From Chloroflexota bacterium (GTDB lineage Bacteria; Chloroflexota; Anaerolineae; 4572-78; J111), in contig BOKF01000004.1 of NCBI GenBank assembly GCA_016860845.1, forward strand, positions 186,001-250,000: a stretch of 64,000 nt of DNA. Direction: 5' to 3'. The notes under the pieces are model-generated. The model saw only the letters and a list, made by a program, of their open reading frames with translations. It was not told the DNA's origin and ran no database searches. The translations under genes and the position numbers were made by a program. Positions within the stretch are counted from its first letter, which is position 1, and every line of letters starts with the position of its first letter. Below are positions 23,524 through 32,429 of this stretch, in pieces.

Positions 23524-26456
23524 ATGAAAACTCAAACCAGAAAAAAGCGTTTCTTTTGGATCGTACTCTGGGTCGCGCTCTTCTTGAGCGCCAGGGAAAG
23601 TTTTGTCACTTCTGCCGCGATAGGTTCCAGTACCTCCCTGATGATCAACGAATTTGTCGCCGACAATGGAACCGGCCTGACCGACGAAGATGGAGATTAC
23701 TCAGACTGGATTGAAATATATAACCAGAGCAACTCTCCTATCAATCTCGCCGGTTGGGCTTTGACCGACGACCCCAACCAACCGGCCAAGTGGACCTTCC
23801 CCGATTCAACTTTGGGCAGCCACGAATATCTGGTCGTGTTTGCTTCGGACAAGATTCGTCAGGGCGGTACACCGGGCGCGGCCTTGCATACTAATTTTAA
23901 ACTGAAGCAAGAGGGCGAATTTTTAGGATTGTACAATGTTTTCGAAGATAAATTTGTGGATCAGATCTCGCCCCAATTTCCGCCTCAGTTTAGAGATAGG
24001 GCTTATGGCCGTTATGGGACTGATCTGGCTTATAGCTATCTGACCCGGCCCACTCCCGGCGGCCCCAACGAGCAAACCCAGGTTTGGACGGGTCGGGTTG
24101 CTCCGGTCGAGTTTAATACGGAACGGGGTTTCTACGAGACCCCGTTTAAACTCAGACTGAGGATGTCTACCCCAGACACGACCATTCGTTACACCACGGA
24201 TGGCAGCGAACCCACGGAAACCAACGGTCAGGTTTACGCGGAACCTATTTCAGTTGAGACCACGGCTGTCATTCGGGCAGCCGCTTTTAGGCCAGGTTTC
24301 CTCTCCTCCGGTACTTCGACCCAGAGCTATGTCTTTCTCCAGGACGTACTGGCTCAGCCATCAAACCCGCCCGGCTTTCCCCAGAGTTGGGGAGCGCAGT
24401 TGACCGATGCGCCAGATTACGCCAGAGTCGCGCCGGTGCCGGCGGACTATGAGCTGGATCCAAACGTGGTCAACGATCCGCGCTACCGGGATACCCTTAA
24501 GGATGGTCTCCAATCTCTGCCAATGCTGTCAGTGGTGATGGCCCCCTCGAGTTTAGCTGATCTTTACAGCCACTCCGGCGACAATGGGCCGGCCTGGGAA
24601 CAGCCGGTCTCCCTGGAATTTATTTATCCCGGTTCCAGTCATAGTCAAGACTTTCAAATCAATGCCGGCCTCAAGCTTCAGGGCAGCCTCGCCCCAGGTG
24701 AAATTTCAAAACCCTCTTTCCGGCTGTTGTTCAAGAACGAGTATGGCCCCACCAAGCTTGATTATCCCCTTTTTCCCGACTCTGCCGTTAAAGAGTTCGA
24801 TTCGCTCATCCTGCGGGCCAGTTCACTGGCTGAGCCAACGGCAGCCATGCGGGAGGCGTGGTTACGTGCCTCGCAGAATGCCATGTCGGGCCTCAGCCCT
24901 CACGATATATTTGTGCATCTTTATCTCAACGGGCTGTACTGGGGGCTGTACAACGTGGTCGAAAGGCCGGATGCCTCCTTATGGCCTCCTACCTGGGCGG
25001 GGAGAAGGAAGATTGGTTTATCGCTGATCAGGCCGGCCCACTCAGCCGTAACCTGGACGACGACTTTGACCCGTTGGCCTACCTCTTTACCAGCCTCAGT
25101 TTTGCTGAATGGGCGGCAGATAACCTTGAGCCGGAAGCAGAACTGGTTAAAAAATATACGGCGGTAGCCTCTCACCTCGACCCAGCCCAATTCAGCGACT
25201 ATATGATCCTGAACTGGTACGTCGAGAGCCTGGGCTGGCCCGAAAACCAGGGGCGCGTGGTTATTCGCCGGCAGGATTTAGGGAGTAGCCGGGGTCAGTA
25301 CCTTGTCTGGAACGAACAGGAGATCTCGGACCATCGTGAGCGCTCCAAGCTCAACCTGGCCCAACGGCTCTTTGAGACATTGCGGCAAAATCCCGATTTC
25401 AGCATGCAACTGGCCGATCGTATGTACCAACACCTGTTTAACGATGGCGCCCTGACCGAGGCTAACGCTCAGGCTCGCTGGCTGGGCGTTAGCCAAATGA
25501 TTGATCGAGCCCTGGTCGCCGAGTCAGCTCGCTGGGGTGATGCCGGCCAGGAGCCGCTGCCAACGCGAGACGAGTGGCTCAAGGCACGTGACAGCGCGGC
25601 AACCAAAATGGAAGGCAACACAGCCCGGCTTATTGCCTGGGCGCGCGAAGCGGGCTACTATCCTAACCTTGACCCGCCCTTGTTCAGCCAGGAAGGCAGC
25701 CTGGTCGAAGGCGGCTTTACCCTGACCATGACGCTCTCCTCTCGTTCAAAGGGTGGCGCCATTTACTACACCACCGATGGCTCCGACCCAAGATTGCCCG
25801 TGACCGGGGCTATAGCCCCCAGCGCGGCGGCCTACCATGCTCCGCTAGTGCTCACGGCTAACACCCAGGTCAAGGCCCGGGTGTTAGCCGGCGATCCTTC
25901 AGTAAACTCAGAGCAAGCCTGGAGTGCCTTACACGAGACGACCTTCAACGTGGTGACTCAGGACCATAAACTCCGGATTACCGAAATTATGTACAATCCG
26001 GTGGAGGGGGACGATTATGAATTTATCGAACTGAAGAATATGGGCCAGGGTGCGTTGGACATAGCTAATGTATCCCTGGCCGAGGGCGTTTACTTCAGCT
26101 TTCCGCCCAACACCCCTCCCCTGGCTCCGGGCGAATTGGCCGTGCTGGTCAGCAATCCAACCGCCTTCGCCGGGCGATACCCGGAGGTGGCAATCGGCGG
26201 GGTCTATGATGGACACCTGTCAAACAAGGGCGAGAAAATTACCTTGCTTGATGCTGCAGGGCAGACGCTCATAGAAGTTGAGTACGATGATGAATATGGC
26301 TGGCCGGTCAGCGCGGACGGGCGCGGCGACTCCCTGACGCTGATTAATGAGGCCGGCAATCCCAGCGATTCCAGGAGTTGGCGAGCCAGCACCTATCCTA
26401 ACGGCTCGCCGGGGACGGATGAGCCTGGCACTGGAGTGCATCCCTATGCAGATTAA
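23524..26456 (+). pseudogene. Large secreted lamin-tail/CotH protein, frameshifted near 24981
   Basis: The first frame gives a signal peptide, a lamin-tail domain (MINEFVADNGTGLTDEDGDYSDWIEIYN), a chitobiase-like domain (TIRYTTDGSEPTETNG) and the first half of a CotH domain, ending LYWGLYNVVERPDASL. At about 24979-24983 homology passes to another frame, starting MASYLGGEKEDWFI, which completes CotH and adds a second chitobiase-like domain (GAIYYTTDGSDPRLP) and a second lamin-tail domain (ITEIMYNPVEGDDYEFIEL). One missing base explains the shift. The intact protein would have about 977 residues. Both halves are otherwise well preserved, so the lesion is recent or an assembly error. Confidence 0.8.
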
Positions 26457-26613
26457 GAAATACAGCCGTCACGAAGCAAGCCATGGATCAATCTTCACCC
26501 TTTCTACGGTATTTCTCCATAAAATCTCCACAGGTATTTGGTACACTGGAGTCAGAAAAGTAAAACAAGGCCTGGTTATCGTCAATCAGGCGCAAAACTA
26601 AGGGAGAAGTATC

Positions 26614-27294
26614 ATGAAATCTTACAAGTGGATCTTAGCCATCGCTGTCATCGTGCTGGTAGGGGCAGCGGCCCTGGCCGCGTTCAGCGTTCTGACGCCG
26701 TATGCCCTGGCTCAGGGGCCTTATCGCTACTGGGGAATTGAGGATAACAACCCGTTATCGGGCCAATCCGTCGGCCCTCGTTTGGGGATGGGGCCGGGCA
26801 GCAGGCCGATGCTGGAACGTGGCTTTGAGCCACGCTTCGGGATGGGACCAAACGATGGTTTAATGAGTGGACTGGGCGGCCGCTGGGGCGGGCCGGATAA
26901 CTCGCTGGTGGTGGTGGCGGCTGAAACCATCGGGCTGACCCGGGCCGAACTGGTGGCCGAGTTGCAAAGTGGCCAAACCATCGCCGCGGTGGCGGCGGCG
27001 CATAACGTGGCCGTGGAAACTATTGTGGACGCCTTTCTGGCCCCTCGCGCCGAGCGGTTGGCCGAGTTGGTGGCAAGTGGTCAACTGACCCAGGAGCAGG
27101 CCGATACCATCCTGGCGACGATGAGAGCCAATGTGACTGCTCAGATCAGCGCGGAATGGTCGCCGCAAGGCTCTGGTCAGAGGTATGGCCCTGGCTACAC
27201 CGACGCGGATGGTGACGGGGTGTGCGACTTCTGCGGCAGCCAGGGGATGGGCGGCCGTTTCGGCGGCGGGCGCATGGGTCGCTGGAATCAGTAG
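26614..27294 (+). CDS. Secreted Gly/Met/Arg-rich protein with calcium-like C-terminal loop
   Basis: A signal peptide (LAIAVIVLVGAAALAAFSVLTPYALAQ) precedes repeats of the type GPRLGMGPG/PRFGMGPND, then a helical middle (LVVVAAETIGLTRAELVAELQSGQTIAAVAAAHNV) like DUF2680-type sequences. The C-terminus has an EF-hand-like loop (DADGDGVCDFCGSQG) and a Gly-rich tail. Similar proteins are common in this phylum but uncharacterised. Binding of divalent metal at the loop is plausible; Cys in the same loop is unusual. The start follows 'aagggagaagtatc'. Confidence 0.65.
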   Translation: MKSYKWILAIAVIVLVGAAALAAFSVLTPYALAQGPYRYWGIEDNNPLSGQSVGPRLGMGPGSRPMLERGFEPRFGMGPNDGLMSGLGGRWGGPDNSLVVVAAETIGLTRAELVAELQSGQTIAAVAAAHNVAVETIVDAFLAPRAERLAELVASGQLTQEQADTILATMRANVTAQISAEWSPQGSGQRYGPGYTDADGDGVCDFCGSQGMGGRFGGGRMGRWNQ

Positions 27295-27405
27295 TTGCCA
27301 TCAGACTGGTCAGATTGGCTGCCAGGCTTATAATACTGCTGCCGACCTAACGGGTCGGCAGTGGCTATTTCCAAACCGACGGTTTACCCACAGGTTGAGC
27401 ACCCC

Positions 27406-27810
27406 ATGACCCCATCACCCCCATCCCCACCTCTCGCCGCGCGGTGGGAGCGAATCTTGATGATTGGCCTGATCATCCTGGGCCTGGTTCTCATCATCTT
27501 TTTCGGGATTCGCACCATCGTCTCATACATCCGCATTCAGCAAACCGGCTTGCAGCCGGGCGTGACCGATGTTGAAGCCATTCGAGGCTGGATGACGATC
27601 CCCTACATCGCCACGGCCTATGGCGTGCCAGAGAAGTACATTTTCGAACAGATTGGCCTTCCCCAGGCAGGTAATCAAAACAAAAGCCTGGGCCAGTTGA
27701 ATCGCGAGTATGCCCCTGGCCAGCGGGCCAAGATCGTTAATATAGTCAAAGAGGCCATCAGGAAGTATCAAACCGAGCCTCCTCCTTCCCCTGAGGCCGG
27801 CCATGAGTGA
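27406..27810 (+). CDS. Small single-pass membrane protein of unknown function
   Basis: 134 residues: a Pro-rich start, one membrane helix (ILMIGLIILGLVLIIFFGIRTIV), then a soluble domain with IRGWMTIPYIATAYGVPEKYIFEQIG. That last segment is found in other short proteins in this phylum, where it often stands next to a DedA gene, as here. No function is known. ATG 27406 is preferred; GTG 27361 in the same frame is possible. Its end overlaps the DedA start by 8 bases. Confidence 0.6.
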   Translation: MTPSPPSPPLAARWERILMIGLIILGLVLIIFFGIRTIVSYIRIQQTGLQPGVTDVEAIRGWMTIPYIATAYGVPEKYIFEQIGLPQAGNQNKSLGQLNREYAPGQRAKIVNIVKEAIRKYQTEPPPSPEAGHE

Positions 27811-28441
27811 CGATCTAACTCTGACCGACCTTTTCCTGACCGGGATGCTTACCTATGGAACGCCAGCCTTTGGTTTGGCGCTGCTACTGGGGGCCTTGGG
27901 CTTGCCGCTGCCGGGCACGCTCCTGGTGATAGCGGCCGGCGCCTTTGTCCGGCAGGGGGTGCTGGATGGGTTGACCGCTTCCAGTTTTGGGTTAATCGGG
28001 GCCGTTGTGGGCGACAGTCTCAGTTACACCCTGGGCCACTTTGCCAAACGCTGGGTACGAAGCCGTTTGGGAGCTTCAACGGCCTGGCAAAAGGCCCAGG
28101 CCACATTCAACCGGAGTGGCGGCGTGGCGATTTATCTGACGCGCTTTTTGCTCACGCCTCTGGCGATTCCCACCAATCTGATTGCGGGCAGTAGCGGTTA
28201 TGCTTTCTGGCGATTTTTGAGTTATGATGTGGCCGGTGAATTGACCTGGCTGGCCCTCTACGGCGGGCTGGGTTATATTTTTGGCAGCCAGTGGGAGTTG
28301 ATTAGCCAGTTTATCAGCGATTTCAGTGGATTGCTGGTCGGCGTCGTCGCCCTGGGCGCCGGAGCTTACATCCTGCTGCGCCGCCGGCGCCGGCAGCAAC
28401 TTCTACTGCGCCAACAGCGCGAGCAGCCACTGGCAGAATAA
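27803..28441 (+). CDS. DedA/VTT-family membrane protein
   Basis: A 212-residue membrane protein of the DedA (SNARE-associated, VTT) family. The motif (F/Y)xGxxxPxxGT is seen as GALGLPLPGTLLVIAAGAFVRQG and the second as AVVGDSLSYTLGHFAKRWV, with IYLTRFLLTPLAIPTNLIAGSSGY later. DedA proteins flip lipid carriers such as undecaprenyl phosphate or phosphatidylethanolamine. It overlaps the preceding gene and is followed after 16 bases by cardiolipin synthase, suggesting a membrane-lipid operon. Confidence 0.85.
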   Translation: MSDDLTLTDLFLTGMLTYGTPAFGLALLLGALGLPLPGTLLVIAAGAFVRQGVLDGLTASSFGLIGAVVGDSLSYTLGHFAKRWVRSRLGASTAWQKAQATFNRSGGVAIYLTRFLLTPLAIPTNLIAGSSGYAFWRFLSYDVAGELTWLALYGGLGYIFGSQWELISQFISDFSGLLVGVVALGAGAYILLRRRRRQQLLLRQQREQPLAE

Positions 28442-28457
28442 CCATACTTCCTTCATA

Positions 28458-29906
28458 ATGAGCGACTCAATTTACTACGTCTTGGGCGGATTATTGGCGC
28501 TGTATACCGTCAGCGCCTTTCTCTTCCTGGTGATGGACAATCGCAGCCCCCAATCCACTTTTGCCTGGCTGTTTTTACTCTATATTTTTCCTCCGGGTGG
28601 GATGCTGATTTATCTCCTTTTTGGTCGAGGCCGGCATGCCTTCAGTGATGAGGCCAGGCTCATGAAACAATTCGTGGGAGGTGATTTGAGCCAGCCTCTG
28701 GCCTCCTGGTTATCATGCCAGGATGAAGCGATTGCCAGGTTGAAAAATGAGAGCCAGCCCGCTTTACGAAAGTTACCGGAGCTTTTGCGCCATAACTCGG
28801 GGGCTTGCCTGACGACAAATAACAACCTGGCAATTCTCCAAAATGCGCGCCAAAAATATCCTCGTTTGGTTGAGGATATTAAGGCAGCCCGACACTCAAT
28901 CCACCTGGCCTATTACGAGTGGGCGGCGGATGCATTTACCGAAGCGCTAAAACAAATCTTGATTAGTAAGGCCAGGGCCGGGGTTGAGGTGCGGTTACTG
29001 TTTGATCCGGTGGGGAGTTTCTCGGTTCTACGTAGCCGCTACGTGTGGGAGATGAACGCCGGAGGGGTCAAAATGTACCCCTTCTCCCCCCTCTACAAAC
29101 TGCATACCATTGGTTACCGCAATCACCGGAAAATTGCGGTTATTGACGGCAAAATTGGCTACGCCGGCGGCCTGAATATGACCGAGGCCTACCTGAAAGG
29201 GGCGGTAGGCTTTACCGGTTGGCGCGATACCCACGCCCGCCTGACTGGGGAGGCGGTGCGGGTCCTCCAGGCCACCTTTCTGACGAGTTGGTACAACGGT
29301 ACCGGAGAAAAACTTTCAGGGGAGCTTTACCTGCCTCCGACGGAGGGAACCTTCGAATATCTGCCGGTGCAAGTCGTCAATTCGGGGCCGGACTCGGAGT
29401 GGCAGGCCATCCGGCAGTTATATTTCTTTCTGATCTTGGCGGCTGAAAGGCATGTCTACATTCAATCGCCCTTCTTTATTCCGGATGAGAGCATCGCTGA
29501 AGCCATCAAGGCCGCCGCCTTATCAGGCGTAGAGGTCAAAGTAATGTTGGCCCCCAGAGGCCCGGAAGGGCGACTACCCTATTGGGCCGGGCGGACGTAT
29601 GCGGCAGCGATGGTCAGGGCCGGGGCGCAGGTTTACTACTATCAAGGCGCCTACTTTCATCCCAAAACCATTATGGTCGACTCGGCCGTCTGCTCGATTG
29701 GTTCGGCCAACATGGATATTCGCAGTTTCAGCATCAATTACGAGACGAACCTGGTGATTTACGACGAAGCCACCACCCGGAAATTGGAAAATGACTTTTT
29801 GAACGATCTTGAGCATTGCGCCCCCTTTTCCCCGGCCGAGTATCAACATCGCTTCTTTATCAGGCTGGGCGACTCCACCACTCGCCTGCTTTCGCCATTA
29901 CTGTAG
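28458..29906 (+). CDS. cls: Cardiolipin synthase (phospholipase D family)
   Basis: A 482-residue enzyme joining two phosphatidylglycerols to cardiolipin. Two N-terminal membrane helices (YYVLGGLLALYTVSAFLFLVMD and STFAWLFLLYIFPPGGMLIYLLFG) precede two HKD motifs: HRKIAVIDGKIGYAGGLN and HPKTIMVDSAVCSIGSANMDIRSF. All catalytic His and Lys residues are present. The ATG at 28458 begins the typical membrane start; the frame is open upstream inside the DedA gene, but that part is not homologous. No strong ribosome site is seen, so coupling to DedA translation is likely. Confidence 0.9.
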   Translation: MSDSIYYVLGGLLALYTVSAFLFLVMDNRSPQSTFAWLFLLYIFPPGGMLIYLLFGRGRHAFSDEARLMKQFVGGDLSQPLASWLSCQDEAIARLKNESQPALRKLPELLRHNSGACLTTNNNLAILQNARQKYPRLVEDIKAARHSIHLAYYEWAADAFTEALKQILISKARAGVEVRLLFDPVGSFSVLRSRYVWEMNAGGVKMYPFSPLYKLHTIGYRNHRKIAVIDGKIGYAGGLNMTEAYLKGAVGFTGWRDTHARLTGEAVRVLQATFLTSWYNGTGEKLSGELYLPPTEGTFEYLPVQVVNSGPDSEWQAIRQLYFFLILAAERHVYIQSPFFIPDESIAEAIKAAALSGVEVKVMLAPRGPEGRLPYWAGRTYAAAMVRAGAQVYYYQGAYFHPKTIMVDSAVCSIGSANMDIRSFSINYETNLVIYDEATTRKLENDFLNDLEHCAPFSPAEYQHRFFIRLGDSTTRLLSPLL

Positions 29907-29939
29907 TACCGCTTTCTTCATAACTTCTCCATCATTATT

Positions 29940-30090
29940 TGCTATACTAAAAGTGGTTGAACAAGCCAAAGCTTGGGACCAGAGCTGGTAGGCAAAGTCT
30001 GGGAGGTGTGGAACCTCTAGATAAATTACTGCATCTCTTTAGAACGGAAATGTAAACGGGGGCGGTGGCTGTTGAGCCACCGCCCCGCTT
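29940..30090 (+). other. Noncoding stretch with promoter-like box and hairpins, possible small RNA
   Basis: The gap 29907-30246 has no gene. A -10-like TATACT ('gctatactaaaag') lies near 29942, followed by a small hairpin AGGT...ACCT near 30003-30016 and a strong 12-bp hairpin (GGGGCGGTGGCT / AGCCACCGCCCC, 30059-30086). This layout could be a small RNA or long leader. No match to a known riboswitch was recognised. Confidence 0.3.
30059..30086 (+). terminator. 12-bp perfect hairpin
   Basis: A GGGGCGGTGGCT arm, a 4-base loop (gttg) and the exact complement, followed by GCTTGTGTTT. It has only a weak T-run, so termination is possible but not certain. Confidence 0.5.
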
Positions 30091-30121
30091 GTGTTTGGGT
30101 TAAGAGGAAAGGAGATAACCG

Positions 30122-30145
30122 ATGGTAACTCAGCGTCAATGTTAA
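30122..30145 (+). CDS. Possible 7-residue leader peptide
   Basis: A consensus ribosome site (AAAGGAGAT) ends seven bases before ATG 30122, which opens a seven-codon frame, MVTQRQC. It lies 101 bases before the Crp/Fnr gene. It may be a leader peptide or the stub of a lost gene. Confidence 0.3.
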   Translation: MVTQRQC

Positions 30146-30246
30146 ACTCAAACTAAAGTCGGGTGGCTCTGGTCGCCCCAAATAAATTGGAGAAAAGCTC
30201 AACATCTACCCCAACAACGTACGTTAATAGCAGAAAGAAGTGTCTT

Positions 30247-30975
30247 ATGGCTGAACAAGTAGGAGGAAACGTGTCGAGCACAAGGATCATTCCCGAAGCC
30301 GCCGAGGCTTTGGCGGCTGTACCCTGCCTTGCCAAACTGTGCCCAGAGTGCCCGGCTACGTTTGAACGTCTTGCTCTGGAGGCGATCCGGCGAGAGTATG
30401 TTCCAGACCAGATCGTTTTTTTGGAAGGAGAGCCTTGCGCCGGACTATACTTTGTCCAGAAAGGCTGGCTCAAATCGGTCAAGATGTCCCCGGCCGGGCG
30501 TGAGCAAATCGTGCGAGTTATTGGGCCTGGCGAGGTCTTCAATAGCACCGGCTTTCTGATCGAGTCCGCCACAAATCCGGTCAGCGTGGTTGCCCTGGAA
30601 CCGGCTAAGGTATGGCTCATCAGCCGGGAAAGCTTTCTTGGCTTAATGGAACAATGCCCTCGCCTGGCCCGCATCATCATCCAGCACCTGGCCGAGCGGG
30701 TGCAGGATCTACTCTCTCTGGTGGAAGATCTATCCCTGCACCCGGTAGAGGCGCGCTTGGCCCATTTTCTGCTGGAACAATCAACCGCAGAGATGGTACA
30801 GCGCCGGCGCCGGGCTACCCAGGCCGAGTTGGCCGCGCGGCTGGGCACTGTGCCTGATGTAATCAATCGGGCGCTGCGGAGCCTGGCTAAAGAGGGCCTC
30901 ATTACCCTCAAACAGCGCCGGATTCATATTCTCGATTGTCGGGAATTGGCCGTTAGAGCGAGGTACGACCAGTAA
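30247..30975 (+). CDS. Crp/Fnr-family transcriptional regulator
   Basis: A 242-residue regulator with an N-terminal cyclic-nucleotide-type beta-roll (YVPDQIVFLEGEPCAGLYFVQKGWLKSVKMSPAGREQIVRVIGPGEVF), a dimerisation helix (RVQDLLSLVEDLSLHPVEARLAHFLLE) and a helix-turn-helix (RRRATQAELAARLGTVPDVINRALRSLAKEGLI). The cAMP-contact Arg-Ser pair is missing. The N-terminus has a Cys cluster (CLAKLCPECP), which might hold an iron-sulfur cluster as in FNR, but the spacing is not the FNR one. It is intact, unlike the relative at 3.8 kb, and is a candidate for the FNR-like box at 4646. Confidence 0.85.
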   Translation: MAEQVGGNVSSTRIIPEAAEALAAVPCLAKLCPECPATFERLALEAIRREYVPDQIVFLEGEPCAGLYFVQKGWLKSVKMSPAGREQIVRVIGPGEVFNSTGFLIESATNPVSVVALEPAKVWLISRESFLGLMEQCPRLARIIIQHLAERVQDLLSLVEDLSLHPVEARLAHFLLEQSTAEMVQRRRRATQAELAARLGTVPDVINRALRSLAKEGLITLKQRRIHILDCRELAVRARYDQ

Positions 30976-30984
30976 CTCGCGACT

Positions 30985-31057
30985 AAATCCGACAAAAGTC
31001 GAAGAATATTAATCGTTCAGGTGGTATGCTAAGCGCAGAAACCTGAGCGTTTTTTTG
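30985..31057 (+). ncRNA. Candidate structured leader element, copy B, upstream of VIT/CCC1 gene
   Basis: The palindrome (30987-31004) is followed by GAATATTAAT, then CGTTCAGGT pairing with ACCTGAGCG, then seven Ts (31050-31056). It begins 10 bases after the Crp/Fnr stop and ends 19 bases before the transporter start. The long copy at 9381-9456 shares its order and loop sequence. It could terminate Crp/Fnr transcripts, or work as a leader controlling the metal transporter. Confidence 0.5.
30987..31004 (+). repeat. Dispersed palindrome ATCCGACAAAAGTCGAAG, copy 4
   Basis: Identical over 18 bases to copies 3 and 5. Confidence 0.75.
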
Positions 31058-31075
31058 ATAAGCGGAGCAAATGAA

Positions 31076-31882
31076 ATGACAGTTTCCAAACGGCTTGAAG
31101 AAGCGCGTCAAGCCTTTAGCCGGGGCGATACGCAGGCATCTACTCTGGCGCACGACCCGGAGCGCATCGCCCATGCGGTCAGAGAAGAACACGGCGGGAC
31201 GAGTCACCAGTACATTGGCGATCTGGTCTACGGCGGGCTGGACGGTATTATTACCACCTTTGCCGTCGTCAGTGGGGTGGCTGGGGCCCAACTGGGTACG
31301 CCCGTCATCCTGATTTTGGGTTTGGCTAACCTGTTGGCCGATGGTTTTTCGATGGCCGTCGGGGCCTATCTCTCCGGCAAAAGTGAGCGAGAATATTATG
31401 AGCGCGAGTGGCAACGCGAAACCTGGGAGGTGGAGCATTTGCCTGAAGGCGAACGAGCAGAGCTTTATGAGATATATCGCCAGCAAGGCTACACCGAAGC
31501 AGATGCGCACCGGTTAGTCGAAATTCAAACCCGTAACCCGCGGCGATGGGTCAAAACGATGATGGTTGACGAGTTGGGGCTCCTGCCCGATGATCGCAAA
31601 CCAACTCTGAGCGCCCTGGCTACCTTTGTTTCATTTATTGTAGCCGGATCGGTACCGCTGTTAGTCTATCTATCAGGTTTATTCTTCCCTGTTCCGGCTG
31701 ACATGGCCTTTCCCGTGTCATTGGCCTTATCAGGATTGGCCCTCTTTGCCCTAGGGGCAGCGAAAGTGTGGGTGACCCGATTAAACTTCTTTAGAAGCGG
31801 CCTGGAGATGCTCCTGGTCGGCGGGTTGGCAGCGGGGGTGGCCTACGGTGTGGGCACATTGTTGAAAGGAATTGGTGGTTAA
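31076..31882 (+). CDS. VIT1/CCC1-family Fe2+/Mn2+ transporter
   Basis: A 268-residue membrane protein of the VIT/CCC1 family, which moves Fe2+ or Mn2+ out of the cytoplasm. Clear landmarks are YIGDLVYGGLDGIITTFAVVSG, LADGFSMAVGAYLSGKSE and the cytoplasmic acidic metal-binding segment (EREWQRETWEVEHLPEGERAELYEIY). C-terminal helices (VSFIVAGSVPLLVYLSG, VGGLAAGVAYGVG) complete the fold. ATG 31076 follows GCGGAG. It is preceded by the palindrome-hairpin leader, hinting at metal- or redox-linked control. Confidence 0.88.
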   Translation: MTVSKRLEEARQAFSRGDTQASTLAHDPERIAHAVREEHGGTSHQYIGDLVYGGLDGIITTFAVVSGVAGAQLGTPVILILGLANLLADGFSMAVGAYLSGKSEREYYEREWQRETWEVEHLPEGERAELYEIYRQQGYTEADAHRLVEIQTRNPRRWVKTMMVDELGLLPDDRKPTLSALATFVSFIVAGSVPLLVYLSGLFFPVPADMAFPVSLALSGLALFALGAAKVWVTRLNFFRSGLEMLLVGGLAAGVAYGVGTLLKGIGG

Positions 31883-31986
31883 GGCTATGAACAACCATTC
31901 GACAAGCCCATATCCATCACCCACAGGGATTTGGACAGTAGGCTGGGTTAGCCTCGGTCGAGCTCGATGATCTAAGCGAGGAACGA

Positions 31987-32427
31987 ATGATGAAAACCCT
32001 TAAGTTGAAATGTTCAATTTGGCTGAGGGCTGCTGCCCTGTTTGCCGTTCTGTTTGGCCTGCTCACCCTGGTTTCCGGCGGAACGGTTTTATTTGATGCC
32101 GCCGCCCGGCAGGCGGCCGGTAATTATGTACCCTCTGTCCTCTGGTTCAACTTCCTGGCCGGTTTTGCCTACCTCATCGCCGGGGTGGGTCTGTGGTTTA
32201 GGCAGCGCTGGGCGGTATGGTTGTCTTTCGTGATTGCCGGCGCAACCCTGGTGGTTTTTATCATTTTTGGCGGCTATATCCTGAGCGGGGGCAGCTATGA
32301 GTTGCGCACCTTGGGCGCCATGAGTTTGCGAACCGTTGTCTGGTTTGTTATCTCTACCATTGCCTACCCGCAGTTAAATCCAAAATCCAAAACCTATCCT
32401 GAGCACCGTCGTAAGGATCTAAAATAA
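31987..32427 (+). CDS. Four-helix membrane protein, unknown function
   Basis: 146 residues with four predicted membrane helices (AAALFAVLFGLLTLVSGG, FNFLAGFAYLIAGVGLWF, WLSFVIAGATLVVFIIFGGYIL, SLRTVVWFVISTIAYPQL). Resembles small uncharacterised proteins; no motif identifies a function. The next gene, an FtsX-type permease, begins three bases after its stop, so they form an operon. Confidence 0.65.
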   Translation: MMKTLKLKCSIWLRAAALFAVLFGLLTLVSGGTVLFDAAARQAAGNYVPSVLWFNFLAGFAYLIAGVGLWFRQRWAVWLSFVIAGATLVVFIIFGGYILSGGSYELRTLGAMSLRTVVWFVISTIAYPQLNPKSKTYPEHRRKDLK

Positions 32428-32429
32428 CT

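Noticed and set aside
26480..26510. AATCTTCACCC upstream of the secreted protein at 26614, considered as a further 11-bp repeat site
   Set aside because: Only one unit is present and neighbouring bases do not repeat, so it does not meet the pattern of the three accepted sites.
29940..30090. Possible riboswitch upstream of the Crp/Fnr gene
   Set aside because: No conserved core of c-di-GMP, TPP, cobalamin, fluoride or similar classes could be recognised; kept only as an unassigned structured region.
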